Shown here piece after piece: positions 45,141-54,026 of a DNA stretch of 64,000 nucleotides. The notes under the pieces are model-generated. The model searched no databases and had not been told where the DNA came from. It worked only from the letters and a program-made list of their open reading frames with translations. A program made the position numbers and the translations under genes. Each line of letters opens with the position of its first letter. The stretch's first letter is position 1. The DNA is taken from assembly GCF_021646545.1 (NCBI RefSeq), contig NZ_JAKIRP010000004.1:496001-560000 (forward strand), written 5' to 3'. The stretch is from Chitinophaga filiformis (GTDB lineage: Bacteria > Bacteroidota > Bacteroidia > Chitinophagales > Chitinophagaceae).

Positions 45141-46970
45141 TTACCTTTTTATAATCTTAAAGACTTCGTTCTTACTATTATCGCCCACCTGTATGAAATA
45201 CAAGCCTGACGGGAGACCGTCGAGTGACAACGTTTTCCTGCTGTTGTCATTGATTTCAATAGTTTTTAGCAAGTTCATACCAGCACCAAACACTTTCACC
45301 TGGACTTTCGAGGTGATAGGTTTTCCGTATTCGACAAAGACATAGTTACTGGCTGGGTTAGGATAAACGCTCACAGTTTCCGGTTTAGTTACCGGCGCCA
45401 TTTTGTTCAATGTCAAAGTTTGCGCGGCTAAGCGTTGTTCTATCACGCCACTATTGAGCGCATCGTATGCATTGACCTTGAACTGGCCGCAGAGCAGTTT
45501 CGGATATACTTTCTCGAACAGGATATATTTCTCTGCATAAGGTTTGAAAGAAAGAGCTATCCGCGATACCGTGAGTTGTTTGGGACTGAAGTTCATAGCG
45601 CTTACCGGCGGCTGGTGTAACTTGATACACTGTTGGCTGGTGGAGCTAAGATCGCGCAGAAGCACGTTGCTAAATGTACTGGTGTTGCTGCTCGTGGTGT
45701 TGATGATGTAATTGGCGTTGGCCAGTATCGCGAACTTGTCTTTTCCGGCGGCTTTTATTTCCAGGCCATACCTTTCGGTGTAAGGCGCCGTCTGAGGGAA
45801 GGTGCTGAACTCCACGAGCCCAAGGGTACCAGGCACGTAGCGCATTTGCAGGTAGAACGCTTCTTTGCTCACGGCGGTATAGTAGCTGGTGGTAAAGCCG
45901 GTGAGGAAAAGGTGGTAGTTTTCGTTGCCCAGGTTGCGGATAACGAGGTCGTTGGATTCTTCAGTACCGGCATCGCCGACATGGAAAGCGCCTATGATAG
46001 CACCGTTTTCTCTTACATCCATTATCAGCACCTGTCTGTTAGGTGCGCCGGTGGCGGCTGTAACATCGGTGAAACCGGAGATGAAGAAAGCATCGTTGCC
46101 GGCAATGTTGGTACGTTTCACAATCTTGGTACCGGCCGATTCAGTGGTGGCGCCGAGATAAGCGAAACCAGTAACGGGGACACCGGTTGGCTGGAGACGG
46201 AGGAAGAGTACCTGGCGTGGGCCGCTAAAGCCGCTGGTACACAGCTCTACATAACCAGTCAGGATGATGTTGTTGTCGGTCGCCTCTGTCAGCGCCAGGG
46301 CGTTTGCGTTACAGGTGAAGCTGGTGGTGTAGTGGTAGTTCCATACGATGGCGCCTGCGTTGGTGAGGCGGGTTACCAGTACGTTGATCTGCTGACCTGC
46401 TGGCGCGGGGCTGTAGCGGCCTGCAATGATCACGTCGCCGTTAACAGCTTCAATAAGATCATTGTATTCAATGAGCGTATTGGCGTTAACAGTGCTAACA
46501 GCGGAAAAGTGTAGCTTCTGTACCCAGACAGGGTTCAGCTGCTGATCCAGTCGAATGAGTACTGGTGTGGAGTACACAGGGATACCATTGATGAGGTTAG
46601 TGGACTGGATCACGTAGCCTAAGAGATAGTAACCTTTACCACTTTTCATACGGAGGATCTTCTTTGGCAGCAGGGAAGGCAACAGCTTGCCGGGTTGCGG
46701 TACCACGTGCTCGGAGATGAAGTTGCCGTTGGCATCAAACTGATCGAGCGATAAAGAACTTTTCGTGGAATCCTGGTACACGTTGGCGCTCCATAACAGG
46801 AAGGCCTGTGGGGCTGTAGATACCAATGGCGTGTCTACGACGAAACTTGCTGCTTTGTAGTGAAATTGCAATGCGAAGTTGTTGTAGTACAGCTGATCCG
46901 CATTTTGCGCCTGGGTAGTGCTCAAACCAATAAGCCAGGCAAAAATAACCAGGTAGAAATGTTTGTTCAT
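45141..46970 (-). CDS. T9SS-secreted protein of unknown function
   Basis: 609 aa. Signal peptide MNKHFYLVIFAWLIGLSTTQAQ. The central ~480 residues are beta-rich and look like a repeated propeller, with recurring ILTGYV / IIAGRY / FISGFT strands. The C-terminal ~75 residues are a type A T9SS sorting domain beginning VSVYPNPASNYVFVEYG and ending in KIIKR. It is therefore probably secreted and surface-attached. No enzymatic motif is visible. Confidence 0.85.
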   Translation of the reverse strand: MNKHFYLVIFAWLIGLSTTQAQNADQLYYNNFALQFHYKAASFVVDTPLVSTAPQAFLLWSANVYQDSTKSSLSLDQFDANGNFISEHVVPQPGKLLPSLLPKKILRMKSGKGYYLLGYVIQSTNLINGIPVYSTPVLIRLDQQLNPVWVQKLHFSAVSTVNANTLIEYNDLIEAVNGDVIIAGRYSPAPAGQQINVLVTRLTNAGAIVWNYHYTTSFTCNANALALTEATDNNIILTGYVELCTSGFSGPRQVLFLRLQPTGVPVTGFAYLGATTESAGTKIVKRTNIAGNDAFFISGFTDVTAATGAPNRQVLIMDVRENGAIIGAFHVGDAGTEESNDLVIRNLGNENYHLFLTGFTTSYYTAVSKEAFYLQMRYVPGTLGLVEFSTFPQTAPYTERYGLEIKAAGKDKFAILANANYIINTTSSNTSTFSNVLLRDLSSTSQQCIKLHQPPVSAMNFSPKQLTVSRIALSFKPYAEKYILFEKVYPKLLCGQFKVNAYDALNSGVIEQRLAAQTLTLNKMAPVTKPETVSVYPNPASNYVFVEYGKPITSKVQVKVFGAGMNLLKTIEINDNSRKTLSLDGLPSGLYFIQVGDNSKNEVFKIIKR

Positions 46971-47391
46971 CTAGGGGTGTTTTAAGTTAACAAAAGGGTT
47001 ATCGTAAAAAAGGTGACAGATTATCAGCGAAAAGATAAGCAGACAGGGCTGTAACTGACATGCAGTCGCACGTGGATAATGATGTCTGAGCAGATATCCA
47101 ACAAAGGCAAAAACGCTCCAGGTCAATGACCTGGAGCGTTTTTGCCTTGAGAGGGAGATAAAAAATCCTTTACTTACAATCCCGGCGCAGTTATTCCCCT
47201 TCATTTAGTGGGTCGGGCTGCTATCACTTAGCGCCACATGAATGTGTTGGCTGGTTATCATGGTAAGTTTTACTGACATTGCTTTTCGGGTCTTTATCGC
47301 TTTTCATCTCCCTGTGCTTAAAATGTTACAATCTGAATTAGTCAATAACGTTAGGTAACGACTAATACTTTGTAAATGAAGTTAACATATT
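46971..47391. other. Intergenic region, no gene supported
   Basis: Between the T9SS gene start and the haloperoxidase stop. It holds a large palindromic terminator (47106-47146). A 77-codon minus-strand frame across it is cysteine-rich, basic and interrupted by the palindrome, so it is not called. Confidence 0.5.
47106..47146. terminator. Very long palindromic terminator
   Basis: A perfect 20-bp inverted repeat around one central base (arm GGCAAAAACGCTCC..., ending in ...GCGTTTTTGCC). The T-runs on both strands make it symmetrical. It is downstream of the haloperoxidase gene and upstream of the T9SS gene, both on the minus strand. Confidence 0.75.
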
Positions 47392-48945
47392 TTATTCTGC
47401 ACCATCCGTCTTTGCTCTTTGTATTGCATAGTCGCCCACACGCTTCCCTACAACCAGCCCTACTGCACAGTCACTTTTGCGATAGTGAATCCCGGCCAAA
47501 AACCTGGACCTGGAAGCTTCCTCAGCCATCGCATCATATGCGGCTGCTCTTTCCGGAATAAGATATCCCAGTATCCTTGAAGCCGCACCACTAAAGGTTG
47601 AATGCCCGGATATATAGGACGGAAAATTCGGAACGCCTGTAAGTGACTTTATATTTGGATTCATCTGGCATGGACGGGGATTGAAATAGTAATACTTGGT
47701 ATCCCAGCAAACGATAGCCGCGTCCATTTCAGCCATAGCAAGAAGCGCCATATTGCGCGCCCAGCGCACCTCACTAAAGTTTTTCCTAATAAAGTCTTCA
47801 GCAGCAATCGACATCCAGTGGCCGGGCGGCGTGTAAGTGCCTGCGCCGTCAGCCCAGAAATGTATAATACGAATGTCTTCACGGCTTGCGTTGGACGTCT
47901 GGTTGTACACTTCTTCAACCTCTGCTTTCATCTCAGCGCTTGAAGTTGAAGGTGGCGGGCCAGGACGTAATGCGATAACTGTCAGCGAATCGAAAAGGAA
48001 GGGCTTTACTTTTCCGAACAACGGCAGCATAGGAGGACGTTTGGGCGTCTCAAGGCTATTCCAGGGAGTCTCTCCCTTTGCCATACAATCATCCTCCAGT
48101 TGCTTCCATAATGCAGCATTGCCGCCAGCTGCGCCGGCCCTGTCACCTCTTGCCCTTGCCACAAATTTTTGCGCTACTGCTTTACCTAAAGCATCTCCCG
48201 CTTCTATATCGCTGCGAACGTTGGCGCCGGCAATAATACGCGCCCTTTTTTGTTCTTCAGCTTTTTTTTGAATATAATCCTGATCGCCTGGAAACAGCAG
48301 TTTCAACATTTCTGCTGCTACACCTGCTAACACCGCATCTTCTGAAGGGTAAGAAGGGAGATCAGATCTTGGAATAAGTACATTCAAAGTACTGTCCACT
48401 TCGTAAGGTGCGGCACGATTGTACAAAGTTTTGTAGTACCAGGCTGCAATAAGTGCATCATACTGCGCAGCTGATACATAAGCATACGCTCTTGCTGCAT
48501 AGGGAGGATTGGCAAATGGGAACTGAGGGTATGCCAAAGGATTACTGGCACTCGGCACCGGATAAGTTCCGTCCTCATTTTGATAAGGCGGTAAGTTATG
48601 TTTGGCGACCAGTTCGCGCATTATCTCATTCCACCGTAGTACAGCGCCGGCACTCCAGTATTTTACTATTCTTTTTTCTTCATTGGTCAGGTTTGCCTGC
48701 CAGGACTTTATTTCATTGATCTGTGCAATATAGTCAGGGGACGTAGTAGCTCCCGGAGCAGCCACCGAAAATTCCGATGGCGATGTAAGCAGTACCGGCT
48801 TCCATGTTCCGGCATTCACGTCGATGCTGGAAGGAGAAAGAGCAGGAATATTATCTGTTCTCCCTTCGATATCCTTGTTGCAGGCAATGATGGTTATTGT
48901 TGCTGTTACCAAAACGATGACAGGGTAAAAAATTATCTTCTTCAT
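47392..48945 (-). CDS. Vanadium-dependent haloperoxidase/PAP2-type lipoprotein
   Basis: 517 aa from the ATG at 48945, one base after the upstream stop. The signal (IIFYPVIVLVTATITIIAC) ends in a lipobox-like IIAC with Cys22. The C-terminal half holds the PAP2/vanadium haloperoxidase site: FNPRP, PSYISGHSTFSGAAS (the GH of the SGH motif) and SRFLAGIHYRKSD. The enzyme could oxidise halides with peroxide or act as an acid phosphatase; the vanadate-type fold does not decide. It is translationally coupled to the outer-membrane protein gene upstream. Confidence 0.87.
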   Translation of the reverse strand: MKKIIFYPVIVLVTATITIIACNKDIEGRTDNIPALSPSSIDVNAGTWKPVLLTSPSEFSVAAPGATTSPDYIAQINEIKSWQANLTNEEKRIVKYWSAGAVLRWNEIMRELVAKHNLPPYQNEDGTYPVPSASNPLAYPQFPFANPPYAARAYAYVSAAQYDALIAAWYYKTLYNRAAPYEVDSTLNVLIPRSDLPSYPSEDAVLAGVAAEMLKLLFPGDQDYIQKKAEEQKRARIIAGANVRSDIEAGDALGKAVAQKFVARARGDRAGAAGGNAALWKQLEDDCMAKGETPWNSLETPKRPPMLPLFGKVKPFLFDSLTVIALRPGPPPSTSSAEMKAEVEEVYNQTSNASREDIRIIHFWADGAGTYTPPGHWMSIAAEDFIRKNFSEVRWARNMALLAMAEMDAAIVCWDTKYYYFNPRPCQMNPNIKSLTGVPNFPSYISGHSTFSGAASRILGYLIPERAAAYDAMAEEASRSRFLAGIHYRKSDCAVGLVVGKRVGDYAIQRAKTDGAE

Positions 48946-48946
48946 A

Positions 48947-49906
48947 TCAGTTAGCGTTTGAAGTTGGGTCAGTAACCTTGGATTTCCGTGAAAAGTCCAG
49001 AATGTAAAAAACGGAGCCATAAACAGTTGTTGCCTGTCCCATATTTCTACCGGCAACGGTAGTGCTGCCACCTGCCACTATTGATAATTGCGGCAAAGGT
49101 GGAAGGACATATTTAAAATTTGAACCGACCGTAGTTGCGTTCATTTTGTTGCTGGGAAAAGGCATATTATTCCGGGTAATATCAAAACCTCCCAGTGTAT
49201 TCCAGATATTTACTACGGCTTCCGCTATCCACCGTTTATTTCTAAAGCCTGCGCGAAAATTATAATTGGCGGCATCCGGCATTTTTACCTCATGGGTATT
49301 GTGCATTTCGGTAGTATAATAGGACTCCCGGTCAATTTTAATATTATCCCTTAGCAGGTAGGTGGCAGAAGCAGTGGCAAAAAAGTCCCTCCACTTGTAA
49401 TCCACCATTAGTCGTCCTAAAGCTGTTTTGCTATGCAAGCCAATCGAGAGCGGCAGGTAATCTGGCGTATAATCGCTCAAAGGAAGAGACACGCCGGCAA
49501 TACCCAGCACAGATAATTTTCCGTTGCCCAATTTTGTTTGAAATGGCCGCCATTTCAGAAAAAGGCTAAGATCCTGTATCCCATCCAGGCCTTGCAATGT
49601 CCCTGCAGATGCATTTGTTTTTACATAGGGTACATTAAAAAGTACAGCTAACTTCTTTGAGATCCCATAGTTCCCCATTACAGCAAGCATCTTTGTGGAT
49701 ACGGTCCCCAGATTTTGATTGTCCCTTTTCCGTGTTCCTTCCCAATAATTTTTCCACCTGCTGTAGCTATACATAGGTCCTACACAAAATTCATTCTTTG
49801 CCATCATCAGCGCGTCGATATCGGTTTGTGCAGACGACGAATGAGGTAATAGCGTGGCAAGCAATAACATTGCTGCCACCACCGTTTGGGCGGTTAATTT
49901 TTTCAT
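48947..49906 (-). CDS. Outer-membrane beta-barrel protein
   Basis: 319 aa. Signal peptide ending SSSAQ. The rest alternates beta-strands typical of a small barrel, e.g. KLAVLFNVPYVKT, DLSLFLKWRPF and VLGIAGVSLPLSDY, and resembles transporter-like phenol-degradation (MetA-type) barrels. It lacks a plug or TonB box. The next gene starts one base after its stop, so the barrel and the haloperoxidase-type lipoprotein probably work together at the outer membrane (inference). Confidence 0.75.
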   Translation of the reverse strand: MKKLTAQTVVAAMLLLATLLPHSSSAQTDIDALMMAKNEFCVGPMYSYSRWKNYWEGTRKRDNQNLGTVSTKMLAVMGNYGISKKLAVLFNVPYVKTNASAGTLQGLDGIQDLSLFLKWRPFQTKLGNGKLSVLGIAGVSLPLSDYTPDYLPLSIGLHSKTALGRLMVDYKWRDFFATASATYLLRDNIKIDRESYYTTEMHNTHEVKMPDAANYNFRAGFRNKRWIAEAVVNIWNTLGGFDITRNNMPFPSNKMNATTVGSNFKYVLPPLPQLSIVAGGSTTVAGRNMGQATTVYGSVFYILDFSRKSKVTDPTSNAN

Positions 49907-50365
49907 TGTTCAAGATTTTGGTCATAAATCCCATAGGTAAGTCAATCCATAACGTACACTATCGTTCTACAAAATATAAGAAACTGGTTGAAAGACATTA
50001 AACTTGCCCCGGTACGGAGCAGCATGACGATTCATCGTAAACTGTTTTAAATAAATTAATAAAAGTATAAGGAAATCTTATAAGTTAATACTTATAACAA
50101 TGTGTTCACTGAATGGTATATGCCTCGAACTTTTACCACATAAAAATAACTTTATTTTGGAATAGTAGTATGCTGTTCTGCTAAATTTTCAGGGCTTCAG
50201 ATTTAAGCGCCCGGGAGCGTTTCTTTTTAAAACGCTCACATATCACACTCATTATCAACAAACAACCCAGGGATAACTGATAGCCTCCATTCACTTCGCG
50301 GTCAAATATGTCCACTTCAGTTAAAGCGGCTTCTCTTTCGATCTTCTCCGCTGTAATTTGCGGCT
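49907..50365. other. Intergenic region with a hairpin, no gene
   Basis: AT-rich promoter-type DNA upstream of the barrel gene. GAGCGTTT / AAACGCTC (50215-50222 with 50230-50237) form an 8-bp hairpin with a 7-nt T-rich loop. No open gene is supported. Confidence 0.5.
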
Positions 50366-50500
50366 ATGGAAAACATTAAACAATACGGAAAAAGCGCCAT
50401 CGTAATCTTATTGCTGCTTGCACTCTTCGCGGCGGTATTATTTGAATTTACAGCTGCAGGTCGAAAAGCTGCTCCTACCTGCATAGTAGGAGCGCCGTGA
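50366..50500 (+). CDS. Small single-pass membrane protein (44 aa)
   Basis: ATG at 50366, stop TGA at 50498-50500. The sequence has the hydrophilic start ENIKQYGKS, a strong transmembrane segment AIVILLLLALFAAVLF, and a short tail with one cysteine. It is below the usual size cut-off, but the hydrophobicity pattern is convincing. A GCTCCTAC / GTAGGAGC hairpin overlaps its 3' end. Confidence 0.45.
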   Translation: MENIKQYGKSAIVILLLLALFAAVLFEFTAAGRKAAPTCIVGAP

Positions 50501-50552
50501 GATGAGTGCCGGAGATTTTACTGATCGACAGATCAAAGAGGCGCCTTCCGGC

Positions 50553-51263
50553 TCAACTTGTCTTATGCCGTTCTTTGATATGCGATAAATCTTCCTCATT
50601 CAAACCCAACTGCTGCAAGACACTCCGACATTCAGCAGCCCGCTTCTCATCCCCAATTGCCTCCGCCAACTCCATACGCATTAACAGCACTTCGGCTACT
50701 TCAAGCGGAGATGCTCCATCCCGGTGTTTCAATGCCACATCAAGGGTTTGGGCAGCCATAACATCATCGTTTTTATAATCCCGGAAACGCCTGGCAACTG
50801 CCCAAGCCTTCATCATTCTACTCTGATCCTGGTCATCGGCTTCTTCCCATACCTCCTGATCCTGCTCGCTGTTGCTTACAAAAATCACTGAATTACCAGA
50901 GACATCCGTTAGCGTAAAACGCGTTGCACCAGGCTTCATCCTCGATATTCTTGGAATACCTGTATGAGGTACTTTACCGGTATGCTGCCTGAAGCGATCA
51001 GCGAATTCCTTGTACACCGCAGCTGCATCCTTCACAATTACCAGACATCCGGTATAAGAATTAGTATGCTTATCCATCCCCTTGATATAACCAAAATGCA
51101 AGGCGTATCCTCCCCGTTCTACCACACCATATTGATAAGGCCGGGTCTGTTTATAGGTAATAGTATATCCTAACATAGCCCAAAAATCAAGTGTTTCCAC
51201 AATAGATACACTGGGCAATATCGGAATCGTGCGCCATTGTGTAGTAGTACTGTTTTCTGACAT
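50553..51263 (-). CDS. VOC (glyoxalase/bleomycin-resistance) family protein
   Basis: 236 aa from the ATG at 51263. The first ~120 residues carry the VOC fold (IPILPSVSIVETLDFWAMLGY, YALHFGYI, FTLTDVSGNSVIFV). The C-terminal ~90 residues are helical and TPR-like (VALKHRDGASPLEVAEVLLMR). It is divergent from an HxlR regulator with a perfect palindrome in between. A role in electrophile or antibiotic resistance is possible. Confidence 0.82.
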   Translation of the reverse strand: MSENSTTTQWRTIPILPSVSIVETLDFWAMLGYTITYKQTRPYQYGVVERGGYALHFGYIKGMDKHTNSYTGCLVIVKDAAAVYKEFADRFRQHTGKVPHTGIPRISRMKPGATRFTLTDVSGNSVIFVSNSEQDQEVWEEADDQDQSRMMKAWAVARRFRDYKNDDVMAAQTLDVALKHRDGASPLEVAEVLLMRMELAEAIGDEKRAAECRSVLQQLGLNEEDLSHIKERHKTS

Positions 51264-51308
51264 ATCAAACATTTGCCGCAAGTTAAATTATCGTCCAATA
51301 AGCCTGCC

Positions 51309-51332
51309 TTTACATACTTATTTGTATGTAAA
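51309..51332. promoter_or_regulatory. Perfect 9-bp inverted repeat, probable HxlR operator
   Basis: TTTACATAC-TTATTT-GTATGTAAA lies in the 103-bp region between the divergent VOC and HxlR genes. A TATTTTTG (51355-51362) fits the -7 consensus for the regulator gene, placing the palindrome just upstream of its promoter core. Confidence 0.65.
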
Positions 51333-51366
51333 GCAACGTAGTACCTGTAAATTGTATTTTTGTGCT

Positions 51367-51714
51367 ATGACGAACTTCACCTACCAGGGCAGATTATACT
51401 ATAACCCAATTGAACTCACAATGGCATTCATTGGCGGCACCTGGAAAATGCCAATACTGCTGGCATTGCGCAAAGGACCGGTAAGGTATGGCGACTTAAG
51501 AAAGCGCATTCCACATATCAACGACAAGATGCTGTATAGCCAGCTGCGCGACCTGGAGCAGAAAGGTATGATCGAAAGAAAGGTTTACCAAACAAAGCCG
51601 CCAAGGGTTGATTACATGCTAACTGATCTTGGCAGGAAATCTATTAAGCTTATTGATAAAATAAACGATTTTGGAGAGTATTTAATTGAGGTAGAAGGTA
51701 TTGAACTGAAATAG
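51367..51714 (+). CDS. HxlR-type winged-helix transcriptional regulator
   Basis: 115 aa from the ATG at 51367. It has the classic HxlR fold: LTMAFIGGTWKMPILLAL, GPVRYGDLRKRIPHINDKML, LRDLEQKGMIERKVY and VDYMLTDLGRKS. Upstream in-frame codons overlap the operator and promoter and are not used. It is divergent from the VOC gene and most likely represses it and itself through the palindrome at 51309-51332. The inducer is unknown. Confidence 0.93.
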   Translation: MTNFTYQGRLYYNPIELTMAFIGGTWKMPILLALRKGPVRYGDLRKRIPHINDKMLYSQLRDLEQKGMIERKVYQTKPPRVDYMLTDLGRKSIKLIDKINDFGEYLIEVEGIELK

Positions 51715-51752
51715 ACGTAGGTCGGGAGACAACCAGTTTAACTGCTTTGAAA

Positions 51753-52583
51753 CTAGCGGGTCTTTCTCCCGCTTCGTCCACGATATATTGTAAGTAGCTT
51801 ATCCAACGCCGCTTTGTCTGTATCAAAGTGATCTATCTGCAAATGTTCTGACCCTCCCGGATGGTCGTACTTCAGGTAGCATCGTGCATGTTCGCCGTAC
51901 CCCTCAATAACTATCTCCTCATGCTTTATATCTTTCCACTCATAAAACATTGTTGAGACAGTTTGAATACCCTTGTTGCTGATTATAATCTGTGGCGTTT
52001 TTTTTATAACGCCTTTATATTCCCTGTATCCCCAATATGCACCACCTACAACAGTGAAGATGGCAACAATGATATACTGGTCTGCTTTTAGCATCAGGAA
52101 AATAGCTAATGGCAGGCATATCAGCACTGTTATTGTCTCAAGATATTTTTTCCCCTTTGAATAGTAAATTATTGTTTGTGTCGGAATAGTCAAATCATCA
52201 TGAAAAACATCTTCCCGCTCAAATTTACTTTGTAATGCCTGCCACTTTTCCTTATGTACTGCCTTGCGGATCTCCGTTTTTTCAAATATGCTGTTGTCCT
52301 GCCAGATCAGGTTTTCCATAATTGCTCTTCTTTTCAATTCGTGTACATTACGTACATTCTCAAAGGCCCAGATCCTCCACTTCGTTATCATAAAACTCCA
52401 GTAAAGCCAGGCAAACGTAAAGGAAAGTACAAGGCCTACCGGTATTATCCAGACTGGCATCCCACCCCAGCACCCTAAATAAAGGCTTAGGATCACCATC
52501 CCGAGCATAATTGTCATCACCGGATAATTTACCATTCGGTGCCCTTTTGATATCGCTTCATCTACTGAAACAGTTTCATGCAT
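51753..52583 (-). CDS. Integral membrane protein of unknown function
   Basis: 276 aa with two hydrophobic pairs: VMTIMLGMVILSLYLGCWGG with WIIPVGLVLSFTFAWLYW near the N-terminus, and ITVLICLPLAIFLML with YIIVAIFTVVGGAYWGY in the middle. The C-terminal ~90 residues are a PH-like beta domain (IIISNKGIQTV, FYEWKDIKHEEIV). It has no signal peptide. Family not recognised; convergent with HxlR. Confidence 0.7.
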   Translation of the reverse strand: MHETVSVDEAISKGHRMVNYPVMTIMLGMVILSLYLGCWGGMPVWIIPVGLVLSFTFAWLYWSFMITKWRIWAFENVRNVHELKRRAIMENLIWQDNSIFEKTEIRKAVHKEKWQALQSKFEREDVFHDDLTIPTQTIIYYSKGKKYLETITVLICLPLAIFLMLKADQYIIVAIFTVVGGAYWGYREYKGVIKKTPQIIISNKGIQTVSTMFYEWKDIKHEEIVIEGYGEHARCYLKYDHPGGSEHLQIDHFDTDKAALDKLLTIYRGRSGRKTR

Positions 52584-52810
52584 AGGTTACTTTTTGATAG
52601 GCTATTTTAACATGATAATGACGCATAGCCCTCATTCAGAGATGCAAGTATACGGATTTGCCGGTTACAATGATTTGAAAGATTTGGCCCTTATCTCCGG
52701 CACCCCGTCGTCAAAACCTTCCTTGCATAGTTTTTGTGTCTCTTTAAGTTATAGATCAGTCATTTAGAGCCCCAAATCAAACAGTTGAGCTGATAACTAA
52801 AAAAACGACC

Positions 52811-53911
52811 ATGCAGCTTTCCGAAATCATAACAGAAAAGATCAGCAGTAAGGGGCCTATCTCCTTCCGGGATTTCATGGAAATGGCATTGTATTACCCC
52901 CAGCTGGGATACTACACCTCCGACCGCAATAAAATTGGCGCGAAGGGTGATTATTACACCAGTTCCAACCTGAGTACCGTATTTGGCGCCATGATTGGCC
53001 GTCAGCTGGAAGAAATGTGGGATCTGATGGGGCGCGAAGCTTTTACCATAGTTGAATACGGTGCGGGAACAGGTGCGCTTTGTCATGATCTGCTGGAATA
53101 CCTGAAAACCAACAAACCGCTGTATAATCAGCTCAGATACTGTATCATTGAAAAAAGCCCATTCATGCGGCAACTGGAAAAAGCCCACCTATCCGAAAAG
53201 GTGGAATGGTATGATGCTATTGCTGATATTGGTGAGTTTAACGGCTGCGTACTGTCTAACGAACTGCTGGACAATTTCTCAGTGCACGAGGTTGTTATGG
53301 CTGATGAGCTAATGGAAGTATTTGTGGACTATGACAACGGCTTCTGTGAAGTATTACTGCCTGCACAACAGTTACTTAAAGACTATCTGCAGCAACTACA
53401 TATAATCCTGCCAAAAGGATTTCGTACAGAGATCAATTTACAGGCAATAGACTGGCTCAAAGAAATCGCCCGGTCATTGAAGAAAGGTTTCGTGTTAACG
53501 ATTGATTATGGCTACCCTTCTATAGAGTTATATCGTGAATATAGATGCAGTGGGACGCTCGTATGTTATCACGGCCATCAGATAAATGCGGATCCCTATC
53601 ACTATATCGGAGAACAAGATATCACAGCTCACGTGAACTTTTCCGCCTTGCATCACTGGGGTTTAAAAAATGGATTGGAATGTTGTGGTTTTACTGAACA
53701 AGGTTATTTTCTGCGCGCGCTCGGGCTAATGGATTATTTACGTACAGGCGGTCAGAATGTTGAAAGTGAACATCTCTCTCACCCCGAAAAAGCGATGTCT
53801 ATTTTTCGTCTGCTGAATGATATCGGAACGAAGTTGAAAGTGCTCATTCAGCAAAAAGGATTGATAGCAGCTGAACTCACTGGTTTTGCAATGGGTAGGA
53901 TACTTGTATAA
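52811..53911 (+). CDS. MidA/NDUFAF7-type SAM-dependent methyltransferase
   Basis: 366 aa. Family blocks are clear: GPISFRDFMEMALYYPQLGYY, GDYYTSSNLSTVFG, SAM-binding EYGAGTG, and SNELLDNFSVHEV near residue 150. The eukaryotic relative methylates an arginine in complex I subunit NDUFS2; the bacterial role is inferred to be similar. No partner gene is adjacent. A strong terminator follows. Confidence 0.9.
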   Translation: MQLSEIITEKISSKGPISFRDFMEMALYYPQLGYYTSDRNKIGAKGDYYTSSNLSTVFGAMIGRQLEEMWDLMGREAFTIVEYGAGTGALCHDLLEYLKTNKPLYNQLRYCIIEKSPFMRQLEKAHLSEKVEWYDAIADIGEFNGCVLSNELLDNFSVHEVVMADELMEVFVDYDNGFCEVLLPAQQLLKDYLQQLHIILPKGFRTEINLQAIDWLKEIARSLKKGFVLTIDYGYPSIELYREYRCSGTLVCYHGHQINADPYHYIGEQDITAHVNFSALHHWGLKNGLECCGFTEQGYFLRALGLMDYLRTGGQNVESEHLSHPEKAMSIFRLLNDIGTKLKVLIQQKGLIAAELTGFAMGRILV

Positions 53912-53935
53912 TTATTAATCATCGGCACCTTAAAA

Positions 53936-53971
53936 CAGAAAACCCGCTCCAAACCGGCAGCGGGTTTTCTG
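53936..53971. terminator. Bidirectional terminator
   Basis: CAGAAAACCCGCT / AGCGGGTTTTCTG (53936-53948 with 53959-53971) is a perfect 13-bp stem between the convergent methyltransferase and sugar-dehydrogenase genes. Confidence 0.85.
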
Positions 53972-54026
53972 TTCAACTTCAATAGCACGGCCTTCCATGT
54001 GATTGAAGAACCTCAAGAAAATGTCC

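Noticed and set aside
45633..46514. 293-codon plus-strand frame inside the T9SS gene
   Set aside because: It is antisense to a gene with a signal peptide and sorting domain; its Gly/Val-rich composition reflects the reverse of the beta-repeats.
46971..47204. 77-codon minus-strand frame upstream of the T9SS gene
   Set aside because: It reads through the 41-bp palindromic terminator and has no coding character, so it is taken as chance.
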